DNA of 31,223 nt. It comes from a virus. Shown here one piece after another: positions 5,762 through 13,181 of the stretch (positions are counted from its first letter, which is position 1; every line of letters starts with the position of its first letter). The stretch lies in the IMG/VR virus record IMGVR_UViG_3300025030_000324, positions 1-31,223 of that record. The stretch is one strand, 5' to 3'. The notes beneath the pieces are model-generated. The model did not search any database. It was given only the letters and a program-made list of their open reading frames with translations, and was not told where the DNA came from. A program made the translations under genes and the position numbers.

Positions 5762-6076
5762 ATGGAAATTAATAAGGTTACTGGCGAAAACTTACGGCGG
5801 ATGAGAATTGAGGCGGGGCTCACTCAAGAGGAGCTGGCGCATTACCTGGGCGTGGTCAAGCAAAACATCTCCGCAATGGAACACGGCAGGCGCGGCTTAA
5901 GCGGATCCACCCTCACCCGCCTCTGCGAAGTGTTCGCCTGCGCTCCCTCCGAATTTTTCCAACTCCCCGCCGATCAGCAGGAGGGGATAGATAAGCTATT
6001 GTCAGAGGAGGTCGGGAAAATGGACCGGGCGGGAAAGGCTCGGCTATACGCGGCGGCAGTGGCGATGAATAGCTGA
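5762..6076 (+). CDS. XRE-family (Cro/CI-type) repressor, 104 aa
   Basis: Residues about 8-63 form a helix-turn-helix of the XRE family. LTQEELAHYLG and VKQNISAMEHGRR are the two helices of the DNA-binding motif. A short C-terminal helical region follows. There is no S24 self-cleavage domain, so induction by RecA-type cleavage is not expected from this protein alone. The ATG at 5762 has GGAGG five bases upstream; a GTG at 5750 overlaps that site and is less likely. It sits between divergent promoters beside repeated half-sites, the classic place for an immunity repressor or Cro. Which of the two it is cannot be decided here. Confidence 0.85.
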   Translation: MEINKVTGENLRRMRIEAGLTQEELAHYLGVVKQNISAMEHGRRGLSGSTLTRLCEVFACAPSEFFQLPADQQEGIDKLLSEEVGKMDRAGKARLYAAAVAMNS

Positions 6077-6116
6077 AGTCACATTAACTCTTGACGCGGC
6101 TAATTGAAGTAAAAGA

Positions 6117-6145
6117 TTGACATGACGTAACTCATTTAGTATTGT
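6117..6145 (+). promoter_or_regulatory. Rightward promoter before the ribbon-helix-helix gene
   Basis: TTGACA (6117-6122), a 17-bp spacer and TATTGT (6140-6145) lie 28 bp before the next start codon. The TTGACATGACGTAACTCA stretch within it is partly symmetric and may be an operator. Confidence 0.6.
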
Positions 6146-6172
6146 GCCCCTACCAATTCAAGGAGGTAGCAC

Positions 6173-6373
6173 ATGAGTAAGAAAGACACGGTAGTCATCA
6201 ACCTTCGCACCGTTCCCGTAGAAATTCACACGCACCTGAAACAGCAGGCGGTGAAGGAGAGAATGTCCCTTGAGAACTACATCACCACGCTGTTGACGTT
6301 ATCCATGCTGGAGGACACGGTTGACGCGCTTTCCGTCACCATCAAGGAGTATTTCGCCAAGGCCAAACAATAA
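6173..6373 (+). CDS. Ribbon-helix-helix-like protein (66 aa)
   Basis: An N-terminal strand (TVVINLRTVP, about 6-15) is followed by two helices (HTHLKQQAVKERM and LENYITTLLTLSM), the usual pattern of small ribbon-helix-helix DNA-binding proteins. A C-terminal helix extends it. AAGGAGG precedes the ATG. Having its own promoter suggests an independent regulatory role in the rightward operon. Confidence 0.65.
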   Translation: MSKKDTVVINLRTVPVEIHTHLKQQAVKERMSLENYITTLLTLSMLEDTVDALSVTIKEYFAKAKQ

Positions 6374-6414
6374 CATTCCTGCCGCTGGCAGAGAAAAAAA
6401 AGGGGGGGGGTAGG

Positions 6415-6693
6415 ATGAAGGGGATAAAGATAGAGAAGGGGATAAAGATAGAGAAGGGTGTACCCGTACCGCAGAAACGGTCTGAATTGCCTTTTGCTGA
6501 AATGGAAATAGGTGACAGCTTCTTTGTGCCTACATCTGCAAAGAATATCACTGGTTCTATTTCTTGGGCGAAAAAAACTCTAGGCTTTAAGTTCACGTGC
6601 CGCACGGTAATTGAAAACGGGATAGAGGGGGCTAGGGTATGGAGGTGCGGCAACGGAAGTGAATCATCTAAACTCTCAAGAGGGGAAGGATGA
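6415..6693 (+). CDS. DUF7303-like phage protein with duplicated N-terminus (92 aa)
   Basis: The segment LPFAEMEIGDSFFVP and the later arginine/Trp stretch (RVWRCG) match a common small phage protein annotated as DUF7303; its function is not known. The first 18 bases after the ATG are repeated exactly (6418-6435 and 6436-6453), giving KGIKIE twice before KGVPVP. The start lies just after a run of eight A and nine G (6394-6410), an unusual ribosome site in which G-run length could change expression. The gene ends in an ATGA junction with an unused short frame. Confidence 0.7.
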   Translation: MKGIKIEKGIKIEKGVPVPQKRSELPFAEMEIGDSFFVPTSAKNITGSISWAKKTLGFKFTCRTVIENGIEGARVWRCGNGSESSKLSRGEG

Positions 6694-6696
6694 GCA

Positions 6697-6852
6697 TTGG
6701 ACGCTAAGATACAAGCCGCTATCGCAGAGCGGGACGCCACGCGGGATGAGCTCGTGACACTGCGATCCATTATCAACGGAAAGCGCGGCGAGCGAACCAT
6801 TACACCGGAGCAGCAGGCGGCGATGCAGGCGGCGAGGAAAAAGAAGAGCTGA
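6697..6852 (+). CDS. Hypothetical 51-aa helical protein
   Basis: The frame runs from TTG (6697-6699), preceded by GGGAAGGA, to TGA at 6850-6852. The product is a charged helix (AIAERDATRDELVTLRS) followed by a basic Lys-rich end. An overlapping ATG frame six bases earlier stops after five codons. The family is not recognised; the call rests on start context and the absence of any other gene here. Confidence 0.5.
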   Translation: MDAKIQAAIAERDATRDELVTLRSIINGKRGERTITPEQQAAMQAARKKKS

Positions 6853-6883
6853 AAAAATATTTCACTTTCTTTTGATTATTGAC

Positions 6884-6912
6884 TGGACAAAGCAAAGGGG
6901 CGGGTGTATAGT
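6884..6912 (+). promoter_or_regulatory. Candidate rightward promoter
   Basis: TGGACA (6884-6889), a 17-bp spacer and TATAGT (6907-6912) lie in an AT-rich gap, 43 bp before the next start codon. It would drive the last four genes of the rightward operon. Confidence 0.45.
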
Positions 6913-6955
6913 TGTTTCAAGAGTGAGGGACAATCAAGGCAATAGGGGGGATGAC

Positions 6956-7159
6956 ATGGGTAGCGACGCATGGATCATAAAACACAAAACCGACAATTCT
7001 TTTTTTGGCGGATTTGAGCGCGGACCTGAATTTAACGTGATATGGGTGAGTCACGCAGATGCGTTGCGTTACAGCAATAAAACCCACGCCAAATCGCAAG
7101 CACAACTCCTGCGCAGATTTGGAAACAGTATTCAGCTAAAACCTTTAAGGGAGATATGA
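6956..7159 (+). CDS. Hypothetical 67-aa protein
   Basis: A short alpha/beta protein starts MGSDAWIIKHK and ends in a basic helix (AQLLRRFGNS). The ATG at 6956 follows a GGGGGGA tract at good spacing; an in-frame start at 6872 would run over the promoter. Its stop overlaps the next start (ATGA). The family is not recognised. Confidence 0.55.
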   Translation: MGSDAWIIKHKTDNSFFGGFERGPEFNVIWVSHADALRYSNKTHAKSQAQLLRRFGNSIQLKPLREI

Positions 7160-7416
7160 ATATGTACATTTGTACTAAATGCGGCAAGCCATTTACCCCC
7201 GTCATGACAAGGCCTTGGCGGGGAATGCTTTTTCTGTTCTGTCCTGACTGCGATAAACCAGTCAACACATGTAATCCCACGCCCAACACCAGAGGGCATT
7301 CTTTCGGCAGTGGGCGCGTCGATGGCTACGCTGTTTGCGACAACTGCGGGTTGCATGAAAATCAGGAAGGAATTCAACACCGGTGTAGTCGTCGAGAGGG
7401 TCACAATGGGCGGTAA
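7156..7416 (+). CDS. Double zinc-ribbon protein (86 aa)
   Basis: Two Cys4-like modules are visible. The first has CTKC (about 6-9) and CPDC (about 29-32); the second has CDNCGLH (about 61-67) with a following His and Cys. The spacing suggests two zinc sites and a nucleic-acid or protein-binding adaptor. It begins at an ATGA overlap with the preceding gene, and its end overlaps the next gene by 11 bases. Confidence 0.6.
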   Translation: MNMYICTKCGKPFTPVMTRPWRGMLFLFCPDCDKPVNTCNPTPNTRGHSFGSGRVDGYAVCDNCGLHENQEGIQHRCSRREGHNGR

Positions 7417-7588
7417 AGGTTCAGGCGGCAAGCGCGACGGTGCAGGCCGTCCCAAGGAGATCCCCACGCATAAAATGACCATCCGCGTGACGGAGCATGA
7501 GCATGAGACGCTGCGGCAGAGGGCGAAAGCGGCAGGGGTGACGGTGACGGAGTTTATTAAGGTGCGGGCGATAGGGGGAGAGGGATAG
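7406..7588 (+). CDS. Ribbon-helix-helix protein with glycine-rich N-terminus (60 aa)
   Basis: A Gly/Lys/Arg-rich start including GAGRPK, which resembles an AT-hook, is followed by a strand (KMTIRVT) and two helices (EHETLRQRAKAAG, VTEFIKVRAI) of ribbon-helix-helix type. GAGAGGG precedes the ATG at 7406; an in-frame start at 7310 would overlap the zinc-ribbon gene heavily. It is probably a DNA-binding regulator. Its stop overlaps the next start codon. Confidence 0.65.
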   Translation: MGGKGSGGKRDGAGRPKEIPTHKMTIRVTEHEHETLRQRAKAAGVTVTEFIKVRAIGGEG

Positions 7589-7761
7589 TGGAGCGACTGA
7601 TTGCCGCAGGAGTCAACGCAGACAGCCACGACATCACAGCCGAATTCAGGTCATGGGCTGGGCGTAAGAATTTCATGGTGTCAGATGCCAACTATTACGA
7701 CCTGTGGGCGGAATTCATCAACGAAGAATACAACGAACAGAGAAAAAACAGCGGGCGCTAG
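7588..7761 (+). CDS. Hypothetical 57-aa protein at the operon end
   Basis: A GTG start (7588-7590) shares its first base with the previous TAG and follows GGGGAGAGGG. The product is a mixed helical protein with WAGRKNFMV and an acidic aromatic middle. The last codons and stop form the left arm of the terminator at 7750-7779, so coding and terminator overlap. The family is not recognised. Confidence 0.55.
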   Translation: MERLIAAGVNADSHDITAEFRSWAGRKNFMVSDANYYDLWAEFINEEYNEQRKNSGR

Positions 7762-7779
7762 GAGGGGTTAGCGCCCGCT
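7750..7779. terminator. Terminator between convergent operons
   Basis: A perfect 11-bp stem (7750-7760 with 7769-7779) encloses an 8-base loop. Read leftward, the stem is followed by G and six T, making a good intrinsic terminator for late transcripts. Read rightward it has only three T, so it ends the rightward operon more weakly. It separates the late leftward and rightward units. Confidence 0.8.
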
Positions 7780-7806
7780 TTGCCAAATGGCGAGGGGAAG
7801 GGGGGG

Positions 7807-7989
7807 CTACTGTGCGGCCTGATTCTTGCCAGTGAACCATCCGATGACGGCTATCGCTATCGCTGTGATGAGTTGGAAGTAATCGTTCTGGTGAAGCGAT
7901 CCGCCGCCCGCCGCATGAAGTACCGGCTGTGCTGCGGTCGCCGCCGCTCCGACTGCTCCGACAATGTTGGTTATCACGTTTGCTTTCAT
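7807..7989 (-). CDS. Small membrane protein, candidate holin (60 aa)
   Basis: An Ala/Val/Gly-rich N-terminal segment (about 4-25) and a clear C-terminal hydrophobic helix (about 40-54, LITAIAIAVIGWF) are separated by a polar Gly-rich linker. A short charged tail follows. Size, hydrophobic pattern and position directly after the endolysin gene suggest a holin or pinholin. This is inference; no holin signature is certain. AGGAG precedes the ATG at 7987-7989. It is the last late gene before the terminator. Confidence 0.55.
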   Translation of the reverse strand: MKANVITNIVGAVGAAATAAQPVLHAAGGGSLHQNDYFQLITAIAIAVIGWFTGKNQAAQ

Positions 7990-8052
7990 GGTTATCTCCT
8001 GTGTCGGCATAGTATGGCGCGGTGCCTGCCGCGAGTCTGCCGCGCCGTCAGG

Positions 8053-8487
8053 TTATACAGGGCTCCGGTATCCAAGAACATCGGCAACGGGGAAGCGGGA
8101 GACTTTTACGGCGTCTCCCTGGTTGCCGCCGATCACTCGGACAATCCCGTTAGAGATGTCCTCATGGTCGCAGAACGCCACATGACCAGAGGGAGGCGCA
8201 CCCCGCTTGAGGACCACCACACAGCCTAGAACGGGCTTGTCGATCGGTACTCCCCATTTAAGCCAGGATCTAGCGTTTGCGAGTCCGGTACCCTTGAATC
8301 CGGACGTGTCGGTGACGAAGTTTGCGAAGCTTGAGCACCACGGTACCTCGTCGCTCGTAGCCCGCAGCGTCGTGTGTTTCGCGTACTCCACGATACGAGG
8401 CGTCGCCGCTGCGCCAGGAGTTTCTTTCACACCCAATTCAGTCCGTGCGGTTTCGTGGAGCTTCTTGCAGGCTTCTTCTTTGGTCAT
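8053..8487 (-). CDS. Endolysin-type peptidoglycan hydrolase (TIGR02594-like, 144 aa)
   Basis: The sequence fits the TIGR02594/NlpC-P60-like phage hydrolase family. VPWCSSF puts the candidate catalytic Cys at residue 51, GHVAF gives the His at about 102, and the GGNQ and VLGYR stretches are typical. It should cleave the peptide part of peptidoglycan at lysis. The protein lacks a signal peptide, so release through a holin is expected. The ATG at 8485-8487 is preferred over an upstream start at 8544 that would extend into the tailspike gene. A run of eight G lies about 8 bases before the ATG. Confidence 0.8.
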   Translation of the reverse strand: MTKEEACKKLHETARTELGVKETPGAAATPRIVEYAKHTTLRATSDEVPWCSSFANFVTDTSGFKGTGLANARSWLKWGVPIDKPVLGCVVVLKRGAPPSGHVAFCDHEDISNGIVRVIGGNQGDAVKVSRFPVADVLGYRSPV

Positions 8488-8503
8488 ATCTGGATCCCCC
8501 CCC

Positions 8504-10861
8504 TTAGAACGTGACGAACGTAGGCGCGAACCATGCCAGCGCAAGGCCGGTGCCGGTCGTGCCGGTATATGCGCCTGACAGATAAACAGTGGTCCCGTTT
8601 ATTGCTAGTATCTGTTTTTTGACAGCATCCCCCGCGATAGTGATGTACTGCCCACCCCGCAGCGAGTCGTTAGGGTCTGCCACGTTGAGCAGCGTCGCAG
8701 ACCCATTAGTGGCATCGCCAGACGCGCCGGACAGCGTGCCAAATGTGCCAGCGACAGAGCATACCGTACCGACACTGCCGGCGGACGGACCTGTAAAATA
8801 CAGCTTGTCTCCTACCGCCCATGTGCCGGAAGTGGGCGCCGCAGCGATCTGCTGTTCTCTGAAAATAGCCAGAACACCACCACCAAACTTAGGTACACCG
8901 TGGTTCATTATGTTGTCGCGCTCGATGCAGCTGCTGTTGATGAAACTGTTGTCGTTGGAGGCATTGATTCCGCCTGTGCTCCCGATGAAAGAAGAGGTAG
9001 CAACCGCGCCGGTGTGGCGCATCTGGTTGTTAACTGTGTTGCTGACGATGTTAATATTTTTGAGGTATCGCTGTGTTCCCGCCTCAGCCGGAGATAGGAA
9101 TTTGATGACGATGCCGGTAATTTCCTCGAAGACGTTTCGGCTGATTATCAGGCTGTTTGCGCCGTAAAGTGCTATCAGTCCGAACTGGGGGCGCAATCCG
9201 ATAAACTTGTTGTCGCTTATCAGGGTGTCATATGCTGTGCTGTTGATGCCATCGTACAGTTGTCCCAGTTTGATTGCTCCCCTGTAGGAGCTGGACGCGA
9301 TAGGATCGAGTCTGAAAGTATTGCCGATAATGCTGAATCCCTTAAACCCAAGGTTGACGATATCAAAGGTCATAGAGTTGATGAAGGTGCAGCTTTTTAT
9401 CGAAATGTTGTCGTCAAATCCATCGGGAAGTTTGCGGCGAGCGCTCCCGCTGAAACCAGCATAGCAGCGAAGGAATGTGCATTGCTCAATCTTCCAGTTG
9501 TGCATGTTAAGCCCGGTCTGGTGAGGGTTATACACGCTCACTGCGGCGGTGTTGGTTGTCGATATGTCCTCGAAAGTGCAGTTGAATATCAGCGCATTCC
9601 GGTTGATGTTGTGATCTGCATTTGGCTCGAAATTCACACCGCCGACACTTTGCGCCAGGTCGTCGTTCCCGATGCGCCTGAACAGGGAATCTTTGACCGT
9701 GAGCCCGTCGCAGTCAATAACCGATATGCCGCTGCGGTTGCCGTTGTCGCAACCATCGAAAACACAGTCGACCACTTTAATGTTGGTGTTGTGCCGCTCG
9801 TAAGCAGAGCTATTGCCGCTCCCGACGTAAAGGCCATCTCCGATAAAGTCGTAGAAAGTGACCCGCTCTATGGTCAGGTTGCTGGTAGACTGGATGGACA
9901 TATCGTGATAGCTCGAAGCGTCAGGAACGAAGTCGCGGCTCCTGCCGTCCAGATACAAATCGTGAACGTAAATGTCTTTTTTGTTGTCGGCAATATCTGA
10001 CGTACCCTCACTGCCGTAATATGTTGCCAGCAAAACGATGTACTCCAGATACGGCTGTACCGCCTGTCCAGCCTCATCTACCCCCTCTGCTCTACGCAGG
10101 ATGCTCGATTTGCCCGCCCCGAAAAATTCGCTGTCGCTTTTGAGTTTGATGACGCCCACTCGATATGCCCCAGGCGGGACATACACCCTGTTGCAAGAGG
10201 CCACTGCCGCCCGGAAGGCCGCGCTATCGTTGGTCGAGTCGTCGCCCTTCGCGCCCCACCACTGCGGGACGGCAGTTGCAAGAGGCGATAGCGTCACTAG
10301 CCCAGTACCGCTAAATATCTGAGCCATCGGCCAACGTGCCGTGCTGCCCGCATAGTCGATGGTGTATGCGCCGTGGTTGATGACTGCGCCGTTAAACGGC
10401 ATCAGTTCCAATGTGGACGGTATCACGATATTAGCCGCTAATGTTAAGTCTTCGCCGTATTGCAGCGTTGCCGGGGTATTGCCGATAGTGACAACGGCGT
10501 CGGACAAGGTATCGCAACCCGCCGTGTGACCGACGATGTATGAGATAGTGATGGACGATATAGCATCATTTACCGCGCTTGACGTGTCCTCTATGTTGAT
10601 GTTGTCCCGGTCATAGACGGTGACGCCCGCGCTAGTTTTGATGACGAGGCGGTACAGACCGTCACCATAAAGCTGCGCCGTCCCGTTGGCGTCGAGCGTG
10701 TAGGGGTTCGCCGCCTGGATGGTCTTCGCCCTGTCGAGCCAGATGGTTTTCAGTTCGTCGGTTCCGGCTGCGTAGGCGTAGACTGATCCGCCAGTCAAAG
10801 CGCCCGCAGAGGTCCGCACCTGGGAGAGCAGGAAGTCAATGAATTGTGCGTATGTGCTCAT
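8504..10861 (-). CDS. Tailspike with pectate-lyase-type beta-helix (785 aa)
   Basis: Residues 1-95 form a head-binding-type domain (GGSVYAYAAGTDELKTIW, NPYTLDANG, DGLYRLVI), a pattern common at the N-terminus of podovirus spikes. From about 205 the WWGAKGDDSTNDSAAF stretch opens a Pectate_lyase_3-like right-handed beta-helix that continues with many Asn-rich coils to about 640. A C-terminal beta domain follows, probably for trimerisation or receptor binding. The protein should recognise or degrade a surface polysaccharide. The ATG at 10859-10861 overlaps the upstream stop (ATGA). It is transcribed from a unit separate from the main virion genes. Confidence 0.85.
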   Translation of the reverse strand: MSTYAQFIDFLLSQVRTSAGALTGGSVYAYAAGTDELKTIWLDRAKTIQAANPYTLDANGTAQLYGDGLYRLVIKTSAGVTVYDRDNINIEDTSSAVNDAISSITISYIVGHTAGCDTLSDAVVTIGNTPATLQYGEDLTLAANIVIPSTLELMPFNGAVINHGAYTIDYAGSTARWPMAQIFSGTGLVTLSPLATAVPQWWGAKGDDSTNDSAAFRAAVASCNRVYVPPGAYRVGVIKLKSDSEFFGAGKSSILRRAEGVDEAGQAVQPYLEYIVLLATYYGSEGTSDIADNKKDIYVHDLYLDGRSRDFVPDASSYHDMSIQSTSNLTIERVTFYDFIGDGLYVGSGNSSAYERHNTNIKVVDCVFDGCDNGNRSGISVIDCDGLTVKDSLFRRIGNDDLAQSVGGVNFEPNADHNINRNALIFNCTFEDISTTNTAAVSVYNPHQTGLNMHNWKIEQCTFLRCYAGFSGSARRKLPDGFDDNISIKSCTFINSMTFDIVNLGFKGFSIIGNTFRLDPIASSSYRGAIKLGQLYDGINSTAYDTLISDNKFIGLRPQFGLIALYGANSLIISRNVFEEITGIVIKFLSPAEAGTQRYLKNINIVSNTVNNQMRHTGAVATSSFIGSTGGINASNDNSFINSSCIERDNIMNHGVPKFGGGVLAIFREQQIAAAPTSGTWAVGDKLYFTGPSAGSVGTVCSVAGTFGTLSGASGDATNGSATLLNVADPNDSLRGGQYITIAGDAVKKQILAINGTTVYLSGAYTGTTGTGLALAWFAPTFVTF

Positions 10862-11088
10862 GTTGTGCGCTCCTTGTGGCGTTCTTCGCACCGTGCGATG
10901 TGTTCCGCCAGGGTTTTCTCAGTGACGGCTTCCTTGGTCTGCAGCGTGTCGAGCAGGTTGATAACTCGGTCAAATCCGGCTTTGGCGAGATAGGTCAGCG
11001 CTCCCACCATCAGCGTGATGAGCGAGAGCAATCCGGCTATGGCCCCTGTCATTACCCACCATGCAAGCTCTGGTGTCGTAGTAGGCAT
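10858..11088 (-). CDS. Membrane-anchored coiled-coil protein, possible lysis accessory (76 aa)
   Basis: One strong hydrophobic segment (about 10-33) is followed by a charged helix with heptad character (about 37-73). The plan is like small XhlA- or holin-accessory proteins but reversed from the usual XhlA order, so the family is uncertain. It lies immediately before the tailspike and in the same unit as the endolysin. AGGAG precedes the ATG by five bases. Confidence 0.55.
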   Translation of the reverse strand: MPTTTPELAWWVMTGAIAGLLSLITLMVGALTYLAKAGFDRVINLLDTLQTKEAVTEKTLAEHIARCEERHKERTT

Positions 11089-11111
11089 TGCGGCTCCTTG
11101 CGGGGGACTGC

Positions 11112-11127
11112 AGGGGCCGGAGCCCCT
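11112..11127 (-). other. Stable UNCG-type intercistronic hairpin
   Basis: In the leftward RNA, AGGGGC and GCCCCU pair around the loop UCCG, a member of the very stable UNCG tetraloops. It lies between the stop of the 32-aa gene and the ribosome site of the membrane protein. No U run follows, so it is not a terminator; an RNA-stability or processing role is possible. Confidence 0.4.
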
Positions 11128-11131
11128 ACAG

Positions 11132-11230
11132 TTAGGCTTTCTTCGTGCCGGGTTTCTTGGGCGGCTTCGGGGGCCTCGGCGCCATGGCCGTTTTCATTCC
11201 TTTACCCATACTGCAGCTTTTACCTTTCAT
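11132..11230 (-). CDS. Basic proline-rich 32-aa micro-protein
   Basis: ATG at 11228-11230 follows AAAGGAG at good spacing; the stop TAA is at 11132-11134. The product is rich in Lys, Met, Pro and Gly (APRPPKPPKKPGTKKA), with a Cys near residue 6. It has no membrane segment and no known family. It is the first gene after the regulatory gap, so it should be strongly made with the tailspike and lysis genes. Confidence 0.5.
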   Translation of the reverse strand: MKGKSCSMGKGMKTAMAPRPPKPPKKPGTKKA

Positions 11231-11257
11231 TTGTGGCTCCTTTCTGGTTGAGGTGTG

Positions 11258-11334
11258 GAATAGTCTACACTACTAGCTTTAATGTGTAGAATAGTGCTCA
11301 ACTTGACATAATACTGTAGACTATTCTTGTCAAG
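11258..11334. promoter_or_regulatory. Operator-like array in the gap before the tailspike unit
   Basis: Within the AT-rich gap 11231-11538, GAATAGTCTACA (11258-11269) and its exact inverse (11315-11326) flank a related copy (11285-11296). A 7-bp dyad, CTTGACA at 11302-11308 and TGTCAAG at 11328-11334, encloses the last copy. On the minus strand TTGACA (11328-11333) is a -35 candidate, but the -10 (TATTAT at 14 bp or TATGTC at 17 bp) is poor, so activation by a bound protein is possible. The rest of the gap shows no gene. Confidence 0.5.
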
Positions 11335-11483
11335 CACTAAATTAGCTTATTGCCTCAATGATTCTCATGGGTTACGAAATTCACTCATTAAAACGGAGAT
11401 TTCCGTGATATTATATATTTGCGACGCTCGGAGAGTGTCTCTAGTCTTCAACTGCTTCCCTCCGCTGATAATGCGAAAAGCGC

Positions 11484-11502
11484 GGGGAAGCCTCTCTTCC
11501 CC
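11484..11502 (-). terminator. Leftward terminator after the ejection genes
   Basis: GGGGAAG (11484-11490) pairs with CTTCCCC (11496-11502) around a 5-base loop. In the leftward RNA the stem can be lengthened by GUG/CGC pairing and is followed within a few bases by four U. It lies 37 bp after the stop of the 546-aa gene. Confidence 0.55.
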
Positions 11503-11538
11503 ACACCCCTTCACTCAGTTTTGTTGCCGAAAACCCAT

Positions 11539-13179
11539 TCACTCGGCCATAGTTGCTGCTGTTACAGCCAAGGGTTTGATTGCCTGCTTGCTTGCAACTG
11601 CGCCTTTCATCCCCTTGCCCCACATGCGCAAAAATTCGCCCTGGACACGCGGTGACGATGCAGCCATTAGTGCGCCGAATGACGGGTCAACCATCCTTGT
11701 GACTGCCGCACTGCCAATTATCGCGGGTCCGGTACCGGCAAGCCCGACCGGCATCACGGAATTGTGTGCGTAACCGGCAATTGCTTGTCCCAACTCCTCC
11801 CCGCCGTCTTTGCCGAGAATGTCCACCAGTTCCCGCCGCAGTGCAAAGTTGTCCTTCATGGCAGACATGAGCCGCCTCAAGGTCTGGTCGGCTACAATGC
11901 GTCCCGACATTCCCTGCTTTCGCAGCATAAGCCCCGCTTCCACGTCCTTGATGATCTTGGTCGCCTCAGTGTATCCCTTGGTCATTTCGTCGTATTGCGG
12001 GACATTGGCAACGATGGTGTCTTTTACCTTGTTGCGAAGTTGCGTCACAAACTGCCGCGCCTGTGAGGAGTCGGAGTAAAAGTCGTCAAGTTGCCGCTTC
12101 AGCGTGTCAAGCCCGAGCGCGGTGTTGTCGCCCTGCTTCGTTCCCCATGCCGAAACTGTTTCGATGATTTCTTGTATGTCGTTGCGTCCCGTCTTACCCA
12201 TCGCAATTCGGGAAGTATCAAGCGCACCGGTCGCAGGGTCGATCTTGACGTTGTACTTCTGCATTAGGCTTACCACTTCGCCCTTGACCGGTCTGAGGTC
12301 GATAGGTGCGGAGTTCTGCGCGATTTCCTGTAAATGCCCTTGGTATGTGGACGTTCTGGCATCCTTGAGGCGGGTCAGTGCGGTGCGGGCGGATTCAACT
12401 ATATCCTCACCCGAAATCTTGCCGCGCAATGCTTTGTCGTAGGTCGTTGTGCTCTTGAGCGGGTTGATGCTGTTGGTCGGCTGCATCCCGCTTGCAATTG
12501 CCTCCTCTACGGCCCCTGTGCCGGTACCGGACAGACGCCCAAGGAGCGGCTTGGCAGCCTTGCCTAGAAACTTCGCAGTACCGCCGACAGCGGGCGGGAT
12601 TACCTTTGCCGCTACCTGCCCGCCCATCTCAAATGCCGCTCCGGTCCCGATATCCTTGAGCGTCCGCGCTGTCATCTGCCCCGCCGTGCCACCTGCGGTC
12701 CCTTCGATGTTGTCGGCAATGTTCTTTCCCATTGCATATCCAAGTCCTGCGCCGGTCACGCCGCCCACCGTTGCGCCTGGAATTGAGCCGATGCCGAGTC
12801 CTGCCAGTGCGCCCCCTGCCGCGCCGACAATGCCGCCGCCCACCGCGCCCCCTGCCTCAAGGGTCGGGCGGGCGATATTGGCGAGAGTTTGGCGAGAGGG
12901 GAGAGCTTCTTTTGCGCGGGTGAGGAGTGTCCCTTCATCGGCTACGAACTTGCGGCGCATTTGCTCAGTTTCAGCTGGAGAGTACTCTGTTGGCTGCCCC
13001 TTCCCTCCCTGCCACCAATCCTGCCCCTTCATGTCAACGAGCATCCGCGATTGGGCGGACTCAGGCAGCTTGCCGAATCCATCAGCATCGGCCTCGCGGA
13101 GTATGGCCTTACGCTCCCCGAAAGGTCGACGCTGAAAGTCGGGGTCGCGAACTAGCGAATCAATGTCGTATCCGGCCAT
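11539..13179 (-). CDS. Ejection-type virion protein (546 aa)
   Basis: Residues about 108-165 form long Gly/Ala-rich hydrophobic stretches (GGGIVGAAGGALAGLGIGS, then GGVTGAGLGYAMG) able to enter membranes, and the rest is helical. This is the look of podovirus internal or DNA-ejection proteins such as P22 gp16/gp20, although direct homology cannot be claimed from reading. It is the last of four genes of similar character and ends a transcription unit. It likely leaves the virion with the DNA to help form a channel. Confidence 0.6.
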   Translation of the reverse strand: MAGYDIDSLVRDPDFQRRPFGERKAILREADADGFGKLPESAQSRMLVDMKGQDWWQGGKGQPTEYSPAETEQMRRKFVADEGTLLTRAKEALPSRQTLANIARPTLEAGGAVGGGIVGAAGGALAGLGIGSIPGATVGGVTGAGLGYAMGKNIADNIEGTAGGTAGQMTARTLKDIGTGAAFEMGGQVAAKVIPPAVGGTAKFLGKAAKPLLGRLSGTGTGAVEEAIASGMQPTNSINPLKSTTTYDKALRGKISGEDIVESARTALTRLKDARTSTYQGHLQEIAQNSAPIDLRPVKGEVVSLMQKYNVKIDPATGALDTSRIAMGKTGRNDIQEIIETVSAWGTKQGDNTALGLDTLKRQLDDFYSDSSQARQFVTQLRNKVKDTIVANVPQYDEMTKGYTEATKIIKDVEAGLMLRKQGMSGRIVADQTLRRLMSAMKDNFALRRELVDILGKDGGEELGQAIAGYAHNSVMPVGLAGTGPAIIGSAAVTRMVDPSFGALMAASSPRVQGEFLRMWGKGMKGAVASKQAIKPLAVTAATMAE

Positions 13180-13181
13180 GT

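Noticed and set aside
9260-10000. Plus-strand frame of 246 codons inside the tailspike gene
   Set aside because: It is antisense to a well-supported beta-helix tailspike and has no credible start or family.
11258-11334. Phage attachment site
   Set aside because: The dyad could resemble one, but no integrase is nearby and the gap fits regulation better.
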